A DNA stretch of 64,000 nt from Trichobilharzia szidati (lineage: Eukaryota > Platyhelminthes > Trematoda > Strigeidida > Schistosomatidae): the NCBI GenBank assembly GCA_944472155.2, contig OX235271.1:105227256-105291255 (forward strand). Reading direction: 5' to 3'. The position numbers and the translations under genes are program-made. The notes beneath the pieces were generated by a model, which was not told the DNA's origin, did no database searches, and worked only from the letters and a program-made list of their open reading frames with translations. Numbering within the stretch: the first letter of the stretch is position 1; each line of letters opens with the position of its first letter. Shown here piece after piece: positions 24,030 through 37,500 of this stretch.

Positions 24030-24620
24030 GACGATCGTCTATAAGGTAGTATACCCTGAAATAATAGCACCCCTACAACTTCTTCTCGTTTCCCACTGAC
24101 TGATGCATAGTCCAGTCCACCACGATTAGGAATATCATTGGTGATAATAAGCACCTTTGTCTGACTCCTGTGTTTACGTAAAACACCTTGCTGGGTTTTC
24201 CATTGTGGATCAATTGACATGTGCCGTTGTCTTACAGCTGTTGAATAAGTACGCCTTAGTACTCGAGTAGTTGTCAAATTACTTCGCGGTCAACGCTGTC
24301 GAAGGCCTTTTCAAATTCTATAAAGTTGGGGTAGAGGTTTGATTGCCATTCCATGCTTTGTTCGATGATGATGCGTAGAGTTGCAATTCGGTCAGAACAT
24401 GATTTGCCTTTCCTGAATCCAGCTTGTTCTGGTCGGAATTCTGCATCAAGTGCGTCCTCTATTCTCTCCAGGATGATGTGACTCAGAATTTTACTTGGCG
24501 TCGACAGGAGCATAATTCCTCGCCAGTTCTTGCAGAGTCCTAAGTTGCCTATAGCAATACTGTCATCCAACCAATAAATCAAAGGTCCTAAAGGAAATCC
24601 AAGTATTCAAGCGCCACAAA
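24030..24620 (-). pseudogene. RTE-clade LINE reverse transcriptase fragment
   Basis: On the - strand, 24,582 to 24,274 encodes the middle of an RTE-type RT: NWRGIMLLSTPSKIL, RPEQAGFRKGKSCSDRIATL and FEKAFDSVDREVI. In another frame it goes on with FYVNTGVRQRCLLSPMIFLI (about 24,190-24,125). The FADD active-site region is missing or unrecognisable. RTE elements of the SR2 type are known in schistosomes. This is a 5'- and 3'-truncated relic with a frameshift, separate from the RTE pieces at 32.7 and 37.7 kb. Confidence 0.85.
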
Positions 24621-24624
24621 AAGC

Positions 24625-27600
24625 TTAACAGACAGTTTCTCTATAAACTTACAGGAGACTGAGAGTAACCAATCAATACATAGTGAGACTAACATTACCG
24701 CTACATTTAAGGAAGGCTTACATAAGGCCTTTCAAAATCTGAGCTCCGAAAGTCTACATTTATCAAGTAAGAAGTCAATAGCACCTTAGTAAAATGCCTC
24801 ATTTTACAGAACGGTAAACGGTTCGTCAATAACTGTGTGGATTTTCACTAAGATGTGATATACCAAAGTAGATACAGCAAACTGATGAAGCTATTATAAA
24901 AATTTCTCATCGTTAAGTTAATGAGGACTACTTCAATGTAGCAAAGGATGGTATCTTCAGTTCTCGGAACTATTTAGACGAATCGCCTATATCTATATAT
25001 GATAGAGAGGTGTATAGATGGAATCCTTTATTACAGAAACGTTAGAAACAGAGGTCTCTTCACAGTCGAAAGTTACTCAAGCGAGAATGGTACTACATTG
25101 TTGATTCTATCAGTCTGTCTATCTAAGACGAAAAACTTTAGGTAACCCTTAGTAAGAATTTTCTGGAACAACGAAATGAAGTGAATGACTTTATTTTGAA
25201 AAAAATATATGAAGAAAAATCTTTGGTTATTCTCCGTTACAGCAAATTTAGTAAACGGATCACATAGTAAAGTAGTCATGAACAGTTAATTGAATTAATT
25301 AAAACAAACTAAATTGGTTACATATCAGCCTGAATTGAACGAAAGCTTAAAGGGTAACGACGACGACGACGAGAAATATAAGGTGAGGCATTCTCGACAT
25401 CATTTTTGTCTACGCTTTTGGTATTCTCCTTTTCATCGTCGTTATCATTACTGTTACGTTGCTCCAACTCAAGATCCCAAAAACCTGTTGGCGTTGATGG
25501 AGGTCTGTCATTGAATGACCTTCCAGCTCTTACTTTATCATCCTACATTAAATTAATCATAGAAAATACAAAAGCAATTCAACACGATTGCAAAAGCATA
25601 TCTCAACAAATATGTAGAAAGCCAAATAAGCTTAGCATCATCCATTAAATTTCTCAGTGAAAATATGAATTTGTGTTGAATACTAACTGATTTTATTAAA
25701 AAAATTAAAGATAATCTAGGGAAATTTCTTAGGATCTAATAATGAAATCATGAAAATAATCAAAAGATGCTTGACATGTGTTATATTAATGTTAAATTAG
25801 AGAAAGTATAAAACCTATTGAACTCCTCAAGACGGTCGCAAATCAATGGAAGTTAAATACCTTCGTTATCTCACTTCCTATTTATGAATGAATTAATTGT
25901 AATGCTTTTGTCTGATGAAACGATACCTCGCAGTAATTAGGAGGATACTTTAACACCAGTGAACGATGAATTGAAGACCATTTTGGAACATACAACGATC
26001 ATCAGTCTTTGTTTGTACAATTTCCACGATTATGAGTAGAAATTTTAAAAAAGCCATCAAATCGGCATTGTTAGCATGGGTGAATCTGATGCAACATCGT
26101 TAATTGGACACTCTGAAACACATAATTAAGCTACTACATATGACAAGGACATTATTTCTTATTTTGTTGACGAGAAACATCTTGGCTTCGTATACACCTC
26201 TTGAGTTTAGCTATAGAGCAGTAACGTCTACTTTGTGCCGCTCCAGCGGCTTCAATAACTGCTAATTTCGCCAGCCAAATTATGGATGAGACTTATACTG
26301 CAGGGGAAAATAGTAAATCTTAGCAACAAATCCCCCTTTTAAAATGCAATGACTCATATTTCTATCTTCCTCAAGTATTTTAAATTTCTCAAAATCATAT
26401 CAGTAGGCCGACGATTATGTAGACTAATTGCCAGAAGGCGTTCACTGAATAGATTATTAAAATTTGTGATTTCAAGTAAGTATGCAACCTTTATTACCAC
26501 TGAATTAACAGCCAATTATGTTAAGCACAAACTATATTATAATCAACTCCTCCAAAATATTCTGGATGTTTCATCATTTGGGGTTATTAAACATTTCATC
26601 AAATTTCTACGGAACAATTTAATAGGTACTTATTCATTTCCAGGCAGAAAATGTGTGGAAAAGAGAATTATCTAACCTTTAAGTGAGCTTCCTTTCGGTG
26701 CCGGTATAGAGAAGTTCTGCATTTGTACACACGATTGCAATGATCACAAGGATAAATATTCTTCGTAATATTTTCTTTCTTTGCATCTGCTTCCTCAGGC
26801 ATATGATCCGCGTTAACCTAGTGTTGAAAGGAAAGTCTACATAGAGACAACTGATAATCCATTGAATATGACATTCTGTTGAATTTATTTCTATAATATC
26901 TACTAAGGAGGATATTTTCAATAATTGAAGGGAGTGATCTTGAAAATTCAGTGCTCAGGAAGATGAATAATACTACTTAATCATAACGACAAAAAATCAA
27001 ATCAATGTACGCCTAACGAGATTTCACTGTCAAAGCTCCCTAGAGAGCATGAAATTTTAAACACTTCTAGTGATCAAGTAACCATATTCCTTATATATGT
27101 TCCCAGATGTATTGAACACCAACGTTTTCAATGTTATCATCTGCAGTTACGTCGCTTTTTTCCTTTTGTTAGAAAATATCTAGTCCGAAGACCAAAGAAG
27201 ACGCAATGTACGAGGTCGACCATTGGAATTAAAACGTAGGAACACTGCATGAGAAATAAAGGTGATTCAGAAAAAACGAAAAATATGCCAACAAGATCAT
27301 CGTCCTCATTTTGGAATAAAAATATGTGTATTTGTTGTTGTCAAGGGGTAACCAAGGTATTGGTGTAGTTCAAACCACAGTTAAAACATAATAGGTTTTC
27401 ATTCTGTCGCCACTTCCAGACCCTGTCAGGGATATTAATATTTTGAAAACTAAAGAATAAGACAGCTTACTTTGGCATTAATATTCGAGGAAGAGCGAAG
27501 TATATTGTCCGCGAGATTTCCACATTTTACGGGTAATGGACACTTGAAACATGCATCGTCACGAGTGGGAGAACCACCAATGGAAGGTAAATGAATTTTC

Positions 27601-28920
27601 AACTTGAGTTTCATTGGGGACTCTGCAAATGTATAGGAAAGAGATGTGAATGTGACATCACTTCAACTATAAATCCTATCTAGGGTCAAGTGCCTAATCA
27701 ACTGCTCGGGTTTTGCGTGAATAAAAAACACTTCAATTTCCTTTTGGTGTTTACCGTTCAATGCAGTAACATCACCACATATACATATATATATATATAT
27801 TACAGTTTTGCAACGAACTAGGTTAATTCTTTTCGAATAGTTTTGAGTAAGGCACTGGCACTATTTACATTCATGTACCTTAGGCGAAGAGATGCTGGGA
27901 AATACACAAACTGTGTTTACAGATTCAGGTGCCGAAAGACAGAGTATTACTCCTTACATTCAGCCTGCTGGTATCAATTATTCAGGAAATATTAGGAAAA
28001 CGTGAAATTCAATCATCTGGCCAAAGCTCATCTCATAAGTTATGGGTTACACTTAATATGATGTCTTATACTAATTGTTCAGGCAAATAAGATTAGGCAC
28101 CTGTGGTCTATTGTTTCGATTTTGAGTGCATCACCCGTCGTCACGTAAAATAAGACAGACGGATAACCAAATCAACACAGAATATTGAAAAGTGTGTCAT
28201 TATACTGCAAACAACACAAGAAATGAGGAGAAGTGTACCGATACGACGACGAACAAACATGTGTAGAAAACAAAATTTAGACTGATGGGTTTTGAAACCT
28301 TATACTACGATTCTCTTACTACTGACTGTCAAATAATCCAAGGAGCAATCACATAACCTAGGCCTGGCTTAAGATGCCACAAAGATATCCGGAACTTCAT
28401 TACGTAGCTAAAACTAGCAGCTAGACACTTCATGGATTACTGCTATGTTTGTCAAGCCTTCTTTAGAATTGCTTTTCTTCAACCTAAGTGTAACCTGATC
28501 AGTATTGTTCATTGAGAAATGCTCTGGATGAATATGCACAAAGAGAATTCATGAAGTAAGAAAAATATTAAAAAATCAGCTCAACCATAGGAAACTTAAA
28601 GGTAGCATTATAGTCTTACGCGAAGTGTTCTAACCTAAAAACAACGGTTTGAGTAAAATAAGATGGTAACATTTACTTTTTTTAAATCTGGATACTTTGA
28701 AAAGGGGGTTACGTAAGAAAGGTAAAGGATGGATAAGTTGATGATACGTGACTGTTATATTGCGTAATGTGATGAGTTCAACTCAAATAATATTACAAAA
28801 AGAAAACCAATTATAGTATACCAAAAGCGAAGAAGTTAAAGCAAAAGATTACGTAATCAAATATAACAGAGTTAAGAATTTGAGTTACCAGGGCGAAGAA
28901 TTTTATATATATATATATTT
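24625..28920. other. Long stretch without recognised gene
   Basis: Mostly anonymous AT-rich DNA. It has TA microsatellites at about 27,780-27,800 and 28,903-28,918. The longest open frame, 26,349-26,675 on +, is basic and Leu/Ile-rich with no signature and no splice context. A stretch at 25,490-25,625 could be an exon, but its borders are not convincing. Confidence 0.5.
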
Positions 28921-28924
28921 TTTA

Positions 28925-29113
28925 ATATTTTTGATTACAGCTTGATTCCACACCGTATTATTTTTGGTACAGGTATGGAATTTTCAGCATGTGATACCGG
29001 TAGCCCAAATTTTGCAGGCCGACCATAGATATCAGGTGTGCGTCGGCAGGGGATCGAACCCCGAACCATGTGCATGGTCGGCGAGAGTCCTAACCACTGT
29101 GCCACCGACGCAC
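28925..29113 (-). mobile_element. tRNA-derived SINE, family 2, copy 1
   Basis: Read on the - strand, the head (29,113 to 29,038) is 76 nt, tRNA length. GTGCGTCGG at its start pairs with CCGACGCAC at its end like an acceptor stem. The A box is TGGCACAGTGG and the B box GGTTCGATCCC, and CGGGG/CCCCTG flank the T-loop. A non-tRNA body follows (ATCTATGGTCGGCC, then CACATGCTGAAAATTCCA, then GGTGTGGAATCAAGCTGTAA) and ends in TA repeats. A close copy lies at 46.5 kb on the + strand. Confidence 0.8.
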
Positions 29114-29639
29114 AAGAAAGACTGATTACTGCTTCTTTCTGAACGCAAAGCAGGTTTTAAACATTTGGTAGCAGTAGCTTCGACAGACCTGATAACTTTG
29201 AGATATTTACTTCATGACTGTTGAAAGCGTTACCTCCCTTGAGTCGTAGGCTTTTCAGTAAATATTCAGAGAACCTAAAGTGTGCTATCTTTCTTTTCTA
29301 CAATATAACTGCTACTAAAAATACAAGTAAATCTGAATACAAAGTTAGAATTACCATGGGGAGACTAACTACTGACCTGTGATTGCACCAAAGAGCATGT
29401 CCCTTGGTAAACAGGATCCAACTCAGCTGTAGATTAGTTTATGTTATGACTAGTGAAGTGTTCAATCTTCTCTTGACTGGCCCAATAAAATTATCACCTT
29501 TAAAATCACCGTGATGTCTTGCAGTTATATCTACAGACCTTACTTACTTATTAATGAATTCCTGTAAATAACCGTTATATCTCAAAATCCACTATTTTTT
29601 CCAATTTTTCAATGGAGCATAATCTTCACTCTGCAAAAC

Positions 29640-30075
29640 ACGGTTTTGACATATGCTAGTTTACAGTTCACCGAACAAAAACTAGTGAGACTTATAAATT
29701 GTTCATTCCACGCAGACTTTCACTGAACGGATCTCTCAAGCACTGCACGGCAAAGTCAAGAAAATGCAACTTCCCATTACCTCAGTATTTCCATGTGTAT
29801 CACTGAATGGTCCAAGTAGATAGGATGCATAGGTTCCATTGTCACGAATGTGTTATCAACACATCGACGATAAGCTGTTTCGTCGATTGCACATTTAAGC
29901 TTTGTTCTCTTTAAATTAAACATGGTGTTTGTTAATGCAGGACCTAGTGAATTAACCATAGCTATATCATCTACTTGACTGTAGACAGTATTATCAAATC
30001 GGAATAGCACATCCTTGTTACACATCAATTAGTAGGGGTTTAAATTCCAGCACTTGTACAAGAAGAAGTCCAAAA
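29640..30075 (-). pseudogene. Penelope-like element reverse transcriptase fragment
   Basis: The - strand frame 30,028-29,777 reads RFDNTVYSQVDDIAMVNSLG then PALTNTMFN and YRRCVDNTFV. This matches the Penelope RT blocks F-x-Y-x-Q-x-DG-x-AMG-x-PLGPALAN and YRRYVDDTF. The catalytic pair is DN instead of DD, so it is dead. Weak similarity continues downstream toward 29,640. Penelope-like elements are known in schistosomes. Confidence 0.8.
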
Positions 30076-30454
30076 TGCTAACAAATAATAAAGATGGTCT
30101 CATGAATCAGGATGCTTATGATCCAGAGTTACAACAAATAACAATATGAACTGATTGGAAACGTTATTATGGCCCAGGCTTTCAACTAACTAAAATTTAT
30201 CATTCACAGTATATGCAGCCAGTCGTTAACGAATGATTAGGAATCTTCTTTGCAGGTTAATGAACGAAGCATCTGATTTTTTAAAGTTATATATAAGTTA
30301 AAAAAATTAGTCCCTTTGATAAATTTGAATAATGCATTTGTCTTCTACATGCCTTGGAGTACAATCTATGATTACAGCCTTCTATAAACTGACATCATAT
30401 TGCCTTCGCAAGTACGTTAAAACCCCTCTGCATACATGCCTAATAATTTTTCAG

Positions 30455-30546
30455 GCTGTATCCAGCTGTCAAGAAACGGGCGAAACAAAATTATCTTATT
30501 CGACTGAAACCGTTGTTTGCTTCACTCAAATTCATAAAGGGGAATA
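30455..30546 (+). CDS. Candidate internal host exon, unidentified
   Basis: A 92-nt stretch is bounded by TTTTTCAG and AATAG/GTGAAT. One frame reads LYPAVKKRAKQNYLIRLKPL then FASLKFIKGN, a basic, plausible protein segment. Downstream, GGTTACAG at about 30,672 could open another exon that ends at a TGA near 30,786, but its phase does not fit cleanly. AATAAA lies at 30,935. No family was recognised. Confidence 0.3.
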
Positions 30547-31881
30547 GGTGAATGAAATAGCCCAACTATTAAAATACGCCACTGAGAAAATAAATATGTA
30601 TACATACCAAGTTAATTCACTGGAAGATCAAGTTATCTGCATTCCCAAACAAACTTACCGTTGGTTACAGACGTCGAAGGAAGAGGATTTTCAGATCCTT
30701 CTGTCTCCAGAAAGCCAGATGGAGAACTTACGTCGTCAGCTGTATCGTCGCACTTCGGCTTGGTTCCAACAGTAGGGCGAAAGTGACGACAGGAAGGTCG
30801 GTGTTTGTGTTTCGCCTTAAAACCACTTGCCGATAGCTTGTTAATAATTTTCTGTGGGGCAGACTCAGCGCCGACGGGCCTGCTTCGTCTTTTGTATAAA
30901 AGCTGGTGCCTAGGAACGAACAGGAACCCATTTTAATAAAGGATTTAAATTTTTTTCGAAATTTTGGGTAAATTGTTCCAATGAAATGTAACTACACCCG
31001 AGTAAAATATATATGAAATATTTTCACAAAAGTATTTACACAGAGAATAGGGATTTATGGATTTAGGAGTGTAGGTTGGAAACTGTTGTAATTCGTTTCA
31101 ATGGTGTAGCCAAAATACCGTAATCTTACACGCAGAAACGAATCTAGTAGGCGAAACACGAATAAAAGTTTTTTTTGAAATTATCACGAAAATTTCCTTA
31201 CATAACATTTTGGTAGAAAATACACCTCGCACAAGAAAGGCACACAGTTCAGCGACACAAGTCAACTGATATCAACTAGAAGTGCACGGTAATTGCAGGT
31301 CACTCAGCTTGGTGACCATACTGCACACTCGACTGAGAGAATTCAGTCAGCACCAACACAAAGTATTAGACAAACAACATTGGTTACATCCAAATAGCCA
31401 ATTAATGTATTCATATAATTTCACGTTCTTCCTTTGGCATTCCCTGAAATTTAATTATTCCTTTCAATGTGAAATTTCATAACGACAATTAAATCAAACA
31501 CTTTCCAAACATCATTACCTCCCAATTAAATACACCTATTCAGGCAAACAAACAAGATTCATTCAAAATCGTATGGTGCAATAAATCAAGATGTACAACT
31601 ACAATCCATGTTGTTAGAAGGTAGGATTAGTTGTATAAGTGTTGATGAGTAAATGTTTTTTCGTCTACATACATTTTCCGCTGAACACAGATTCTAGATT
31701 GTCCTCGATGAGTGCAGATTCCCTGAAGTCTCAGTTGGGAACGACTATATTTACATCTGCACTAACTTACAAACTAGTAATCGCAATAGCCATATCTTGT
31801 TTGATTTTCAAACCTCAAACTTTTACAATTCAGACACCCTATTTAACCAAGGAAAAATGCTTCGTGCAATATAAAACTTAC

Positions 31882-32125
31882 GGATTCAGCTTTTTTGGCA
31901 ATTGTGGTTGGTCTTGCATAGAAGAATCTCGACATGTAACATCGTAATCTGCCAAATCATTGTGGTTTACGGCATTTTTAATCGCTAAGGAGGCATCGTA
32001 TATTTCTGAAGGTGGACTGAGTGAGCCTACGGGAAACACACTATTCGTTAGTGTTGTTGATTCGGTGTTAGATGTTTCATCATGCTGACTTTGATCAGCT
32101 TCCCCAGATGGGGATTTACGAGTGC
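31882..32125 (-). CDS. Host internal exon, unidentified acidic Ser/Thr-rich protein
   Basis: On the - strand a pyrimidine-rich acceptor (TTTTTTCCTTGTAG) precedes 32,125, and a consensus donor (AATCC/GTAAGT) follows 31,882. The 244-nt exon is open in one frame, entered in phase 1: TRKSPSGEADQSQHDETSNT, ESTTLTNSVFPVGSLSPPSE, IYDASLAIKNAVNHNDLADY, and on to PQLPKKLNP. It looks like a disordered linker. Neighbouring exons were not found. It lies downstream of, and on the same strand as, the inverted copy of host gene X, but there is no evidence that they belong together. Confidence 0.5.
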
Positions 32126-32649
32126 CTACAAGGAAAAAATCGTCTTTACCTCTGATAGGAAAACTACACACTTTCGATGTACAATAACAAACTCAAACTT
32201 GAGAAGAAAATACGCATTGCAAACCACTATGTAAAAGCAGTTCATATGAAGTGCTAAAATCATTTTCCAAACGACTTAAAATCAAGAAGAAATACAAATT
32301 CCCAGGTCATTAAAATCTTGTTTGAAAGTAAGTTTCAAGGCAATGAGAATCCTGTTTAGTTCAGAAATGGAAAAACGCCATCTTGTCAATTTACGGGACT
32401 AAATCGACACGATATTTTATGGATACCATAATATTACCTGTGATCAAACCCAGATTGTCTCTGTTGGTTAAAGTAATATCCATGACAGATACTCACTGAC
32501 TTCAACGTAGAACTTTGCACAGATGTGCAGCAGTTCGAGTTGCCACACTCCATGTAGCACACAATGCAAGAGAAGACAGTAAAGAGAAGTGTGAGGGGAA
32601 AAGAGGAGTAATATGGAAGATGTGATAAATCACAAAGAGTGAATGCATC

Positions 32650-33115
32650 CGACCATGACTATGTTAGTACATCTATGATGAATTTAAATAGGAATGGGGA
32701 CAGTGGTCACCTGTCACGGGCACCACTGGTTGTCTTCACTTCAGATGAAAACTCTCCATGAATCCTCACACAGCTGCATGAGTGTGAGCAGAGTACCTTG
32801 GGCGGTATGATGTACTTCCTTCGCAATCCCTTCACTGGCAAACACTGTCATTATACCGCTCGACTGACAGAATCAAATTCAGCCTTCGGGTCAAGAAATA
32901 CGGCCCATGTTCCATAATCTCCCGAAAGGCGAAAATCTGACCAATATAACCTCTTCACCGGTTTACTCGTGTTTGTTTCTCCCGAGCACCCCCTAATCTA
33001 CGTATGAATATTGGGCCTAGAACCTTAGATACCATACTAGTCAAGCCAATCCCTCTATGATTATCAAAGGAAGACTTGTCTTTCTTTTCGTATACGGGTC
33101 TTAGTTAGAGACAGA
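32650..33115 (-). pseudogene. RTE-like LINE reverse transcriptase fragment (second subfamily)
   Basis: Read on the - strand, 33,115 to about 32,840 gives EKKDKSSFDNHRGIGLTSMV, SKVLGPIFIRRLGG and AREKQTRV, then GYIGQIFAFREIMEHG, the RT blocks before the first catalytic Asp of an RTE-like element with an NHRGI motif. The region after it is eroded, with stops in every frame. It differs from the NWRGI-type fragment at 24 kb. Confidence 0.7.
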
Positions 33116-33119
33116 CCTG

Positions 33120-34590
33120 TTGGTAAATTGCAGTGTATCAAAAGATTGGTGTTTCTACCAGGCAGCTAGCTATGCTGGTTCCTCGCTCTCGAAAAGCATT
33201 AGAAAAGGTCAACACAACATATCTCATAACGGTCAACAGTTACAAGTATATTCTTAATGGATGCAACTTTACAAACGCTTCAAAACAGGGCGCATGATTG
33301 GTCTACAGCGGTTACCTGGACTATGTGATCACACAACACTAGTGCTTTCTCTCATTTAGATAATTCAATAAGAAATCATCGGCTGTGTCAGCAGCTAGGA
33401 AGTAACAACATAAGTGAACAAGATTTCTATTTGCAACCTAATTTAATCTTCATGATATCTTATGGGGATTAGTTGATTCTCTACTTAGTCCTCGCAGACT
33501 TGCTGCTACTGTGATAGTATTGCGATCGCAAGCTGAAAACTCCCTACTCGACTGCATCCCACTGGATAGCTGTGTGCACGTTGTCTGGCTTAATGAATCC
33601 ATACTGATAAGATAGTGCTTTCCATGGACATCTTTCCACGAACTAACAGCAGTTTCGGAAGGGAACGATGAGTTTTATCAGAAGCTGCCTACTTTGTTGC
33701 CAAAGCCGAAACACTGAAAAAGGAAATTTGAACCTCCTCGAAAAGTATACCGGAGCATCTGTTACGGCTTGTACTGAGGAATAATCAATGGTGACTGTCT
33801 TTTTCAAATTTATTCAGATGACTACTTATCACTGGTCAGCAATAATATCATGCACAGACAGTATTTCATCTGGCGACCACCCATATTAGGCTAACGACGG
33901 CAAGAAGTAAACCATCTGTAGGTGAAGAGGATTGCCGTTCATTCTAAAACATAAGCTTGAACCTCAATCATTTGTTCATCCGTGCACATATATGTCGGTG
34001 GATGAACGGACACGGAAAACAAGCAGTTGAGAGACTCTTACGTGCCTCAGGAATCCAGATATCATACCTAGATTACTTCAGAGAATGTTAAAGGCTGCTG
34101 GTAAGCTGTAGGCAAAAAGTAGAGAATGTCACTAGGTATCTGAAGCTTTGCCTGGACTGACTGGTTCCTGTAGGCTCCGGACGTTGAAGAGTGTCGAGAG
34201 CTTATCAAATGAAACCTTATGAAAAGTTTTCGTAATGACTGCTGGTACTGGTGGATGAGGAAAGTGTAGGAAATAGAAACGGCATCAGCGATAGGTAATA
34301 CCCGTTAACCGTCTAAGCTCATTTAGGGAAATGGGCACTAAAATACCTATAGTCAGTTAAGCTGCTGTTTACTGTTTTAGGCGCCCGACTAGCAACCACT
34401 AAGTCGCGAATTTGAATCCCGCAGCCCACAGAGAGGCTTGAGCAGGAAGGTAGTATGATTAGTCGTCATACAATAGGGGTATGCCAACTGCATGGAAACG
34501 CAAGTGGAAGTTGTATAATATTTCCTTTCTTCATTCACGGGAAGTGGAGTGAGATTAGAGGACGATGGAGAACTAATACCTAAGATGAGA
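33120..34590. other. Stretch without recognised gene
   Basis: No gene or RNA signature was seen. A possible B-box-like TTTGAATCCCGC near 34,410 is too isolated to call a SINE. Confidence 0.45.
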
Positions 34591-34599
34591 AAGCTGGAA

Positions 34600-37500
34600 C
34601 ATCGTGCAGTATGCAGACGATTAGTAAGCAGCTGTACTACAACTGCCCGCCATCAAAACCCCGTCTGAGTTTCCTCTTAGTGTAGCGTAAGTCGCAAAAG
34701 CCATCTCTGATCTAGGAGGGAAAGCAGCGGAAATTTATACAGTAACATGTATACAGTTACACTACATATATGTATATCTGCGCATAAATATATATATATA
34801 TGTGTATATATACTGGCGTAAGCGTGATATCCAGTCATCCATCAGCTGAGGTGTCGCTGAAAGCGGGAGGTAAAATATGACAAGCAGTTATTAACAAGAG
34901 GACCACATTCACAATCATTTTGGGTGGAGCAACATGGTTAGTCATAAAGAGGCTACGCGTAGTGTTAGGTAAGAAGGGAAAGTCCTCCAATGAAGTCAAA
35001 GAGCTCGAGTCACTAACTTTCCTGACAAAGTTAACTGAAATACACTTTTTCCTTAGTTTCATGTGTACTTTTCTAGAGTGTGCGATTTTGTGCATGGATT
35101 CGCGCTGATGAGTCAACTCGTCTTAATTCTGCTGGTTCTGATAGAAATGAAACTGAACACCACAGCATTCTGTAGTGTTAAGTCGTAGGCTTTGTTTATT
35201 TAGCATATATCAGGGCTTACAGGAAATAATCACCTGCATGCATCACATTAAATTAGTTTAGAAAGCTCTCACCAGACTAGTTATTTCAGTCTTGTTATCC
35301 AACTGCGAGAAAGGTGGAAAACCACAGAAAACTGCCGAGGAAGTAGTTATCGAAAGTCAGTAATGTAGAGTGTAATGAAGTTTCTGTTCGAATGAATATC
35401 TGATACAGTAAACAATAATGCGTATGAGTAAAGTACTTACCAGTAGGTGTTGTGTTGACATGGTTGTCCAGGATACTTTCCGTCACAGTGTCTTGGACAC
35501 ATGGGCGTTTCTTGATTGGTTGCTTGATACTGCTGCTCGAGGTCGAAACGGATGCACCATCTGATGCTGAAGTCTTTCAAATATCAAGGAAAAATTTACG
35601 AGCACAGTTCAGCCATAATTTTCAAAATATGCAACTTGTCAGATCACAACTGTTATGAAAACAACTACATATTTTCCTGGGGCATACGTAGGCAGTTCTC
35701 ATGCACTAGTTACTACGAACGTTTATTCTCACCCAAGTGCACACAACAGAAAAACAGATGAGAAGTTCGAATGGGCTTATTTTGATAAAATGAATATTAA
35801 TACTGGATTCGAAGAAACGATCAGTGGTGAGACACAACAGTTATTGGTCTTGGAGAAGTCTAGCATTACTCCGTCTACTGTTTCTCGTCTTCCAAAAATA
35901 GCTAAATAAGACCTATTTCTGCATCTTCTTGAGAAGCAGCAGATACAAAAATGTATTTCTGTAAGCTTAGATGACAATGAAGTAATAGGGCAGGTTAGTT
36001 GTAGGCTGAAAACAACTTATAAACGCAGATTGTAAGTAGGGAAAACCAAAGAAATGAAAAATGCAGCGCAAGTAAGGTCACAAAGTCAATTCAGTTACTA
36101 AGAAAGTTAGAAAACTAAGGGTTAGCAACATGGGTCAAAGTCCCCTTGCAAGAGAAGAGATTGTAAAATAAACAAGCTGCTTAGAGGAAGAATTCAACTC
36201 GATCTTAGAAACAATACAATTGTCACCTGTTTATCCGCATATTGAAGGGATGTTTGACAAACAACCTCAACTTAAGTTGAAAATTAAAAGCAGCAAGGCC
36301 TCCAGGTTCATTTTAAGAACTGTTTTTTAGAAGTTGGCTCAGGATTATCAGACAAAATTATTGCAATTTTAGTAGAAGCATACGAGTTGGACATTAGTTG
36401 CAGTTTTCTCCGCTACCCTCCTACCTATATTCATGACGTCCACTTCAACTAATTATAATTGCAATCATTTTGTGCATTTCCGTTTAGTCTTATTCAAGGT
36501 GAGAAAATTTCATCGATTTTGTACAGTGGTCTTACATCTTAATTTTGATATTCACTTTACTGATTTCTGAAACATTGTTTTTCTTAGTTCCATAATGGAA
36601 ACGACTTCTGATTATCACAGGTGATCTACAGAATTAGTCATATGAGTGTAACAGGCACTGCACAAGGAAGGATGTGAACGGGATTCACATTACCGTCGGT
36701 TGTTACTATAAATCTGCACTACTCAATACTACCGCAGTCGTATTGATGTATTTGAGTGGCACAGAACTTCTGTCCGATTCACACATATATGAATAGACTT
36801 ACAGAGGGAGATAGCCATATAAACGGGAAAGGGTACTACAGTAACTAATTTAGACAAAACAGCTTACATTCAAATGAGGACGTTTATGAATTAAGATGGA
36901 CTTTGTTTTGCATCTCTCAGCACCCAACAAGTCAGCTGTGACATTGACTGTTCGGGAGCATACAGTGCACATAGCTCCCCCAGAAGAAAAGCTTTGTACT
37001 TGGCGACCTAAGAGACTTAGTATTTTTAAACTTGACTTACGCAAACCGCATATCTCCATTTCTTTGCCTTTCATGACATCCTCCATGTGCTTTAACGATC
37101 TAAGAACATAAGTGTATTGAGGAGTCTACCTTTTTAAAGATTCGTTCTCGTCCTGCAGGCGACGGACTTCGCTGTCAACACCTAGAGGATAATCAAAAAA
37201 GAACTCCATTACTAACCATTTTGAGCTCGTTGAAATTGTCTTCTGATTCCTATAAGCACTAGATATCACCACAAGTAAATCTTACTAGAAACAGAGGCAG
37301 AAACTTCCTTAGATAATGAAGTCCGTAGACTGATCAATGACCTGATAGAAGCACATTCCAACTCTTTAAATTTGTCATCCATATCTAGTTCTATAACCAG
37401 CGCCACAAGGTATGACTTCTGACAAGCGATTGTATAAAACAACAGTAGACCTTAAGTCCCATAGTTCGATTGAGGAAATAAAGAAGTGTATATAATTTAG

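Noticed and set aside
24005..24032. Resemblance of CAGTACTCCCTGGTCTTCAA to the SINE tail at 10.2 kb
   Set aside because: Only about 20 bases match and the SINE head is absent. It lies next to RTE sequence and could be chance or a tiny fragment.
26349..26675. 108-codon open frame
   Set aside because: Basic and Leu/Ile-rich, no motif, no splice context; expected by chance in AT-rich DNA.
27779..27802. TA-rich short repeats here and near 19,603, 19,796, 28,903 and 34,785 as regulatory or array-like elements
   Set aside because: They are plain dinucleotide microsatellites with no spacer structure.
34375..34430. tRNA-like TTTGAATCCCGC with upstream ACTAGCAACCACTAAG
   Set aside because: The A box and stems do not fit and there is no second copy to compare.
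35103..35125. CTGATGAGTCAACTCGTC (and its inverse near 19,295)
   Set aside because: It starts like a hammerhead core and can fold, but the GAAA box is missing. It lies in a conserved exon-like segment of the duplication.
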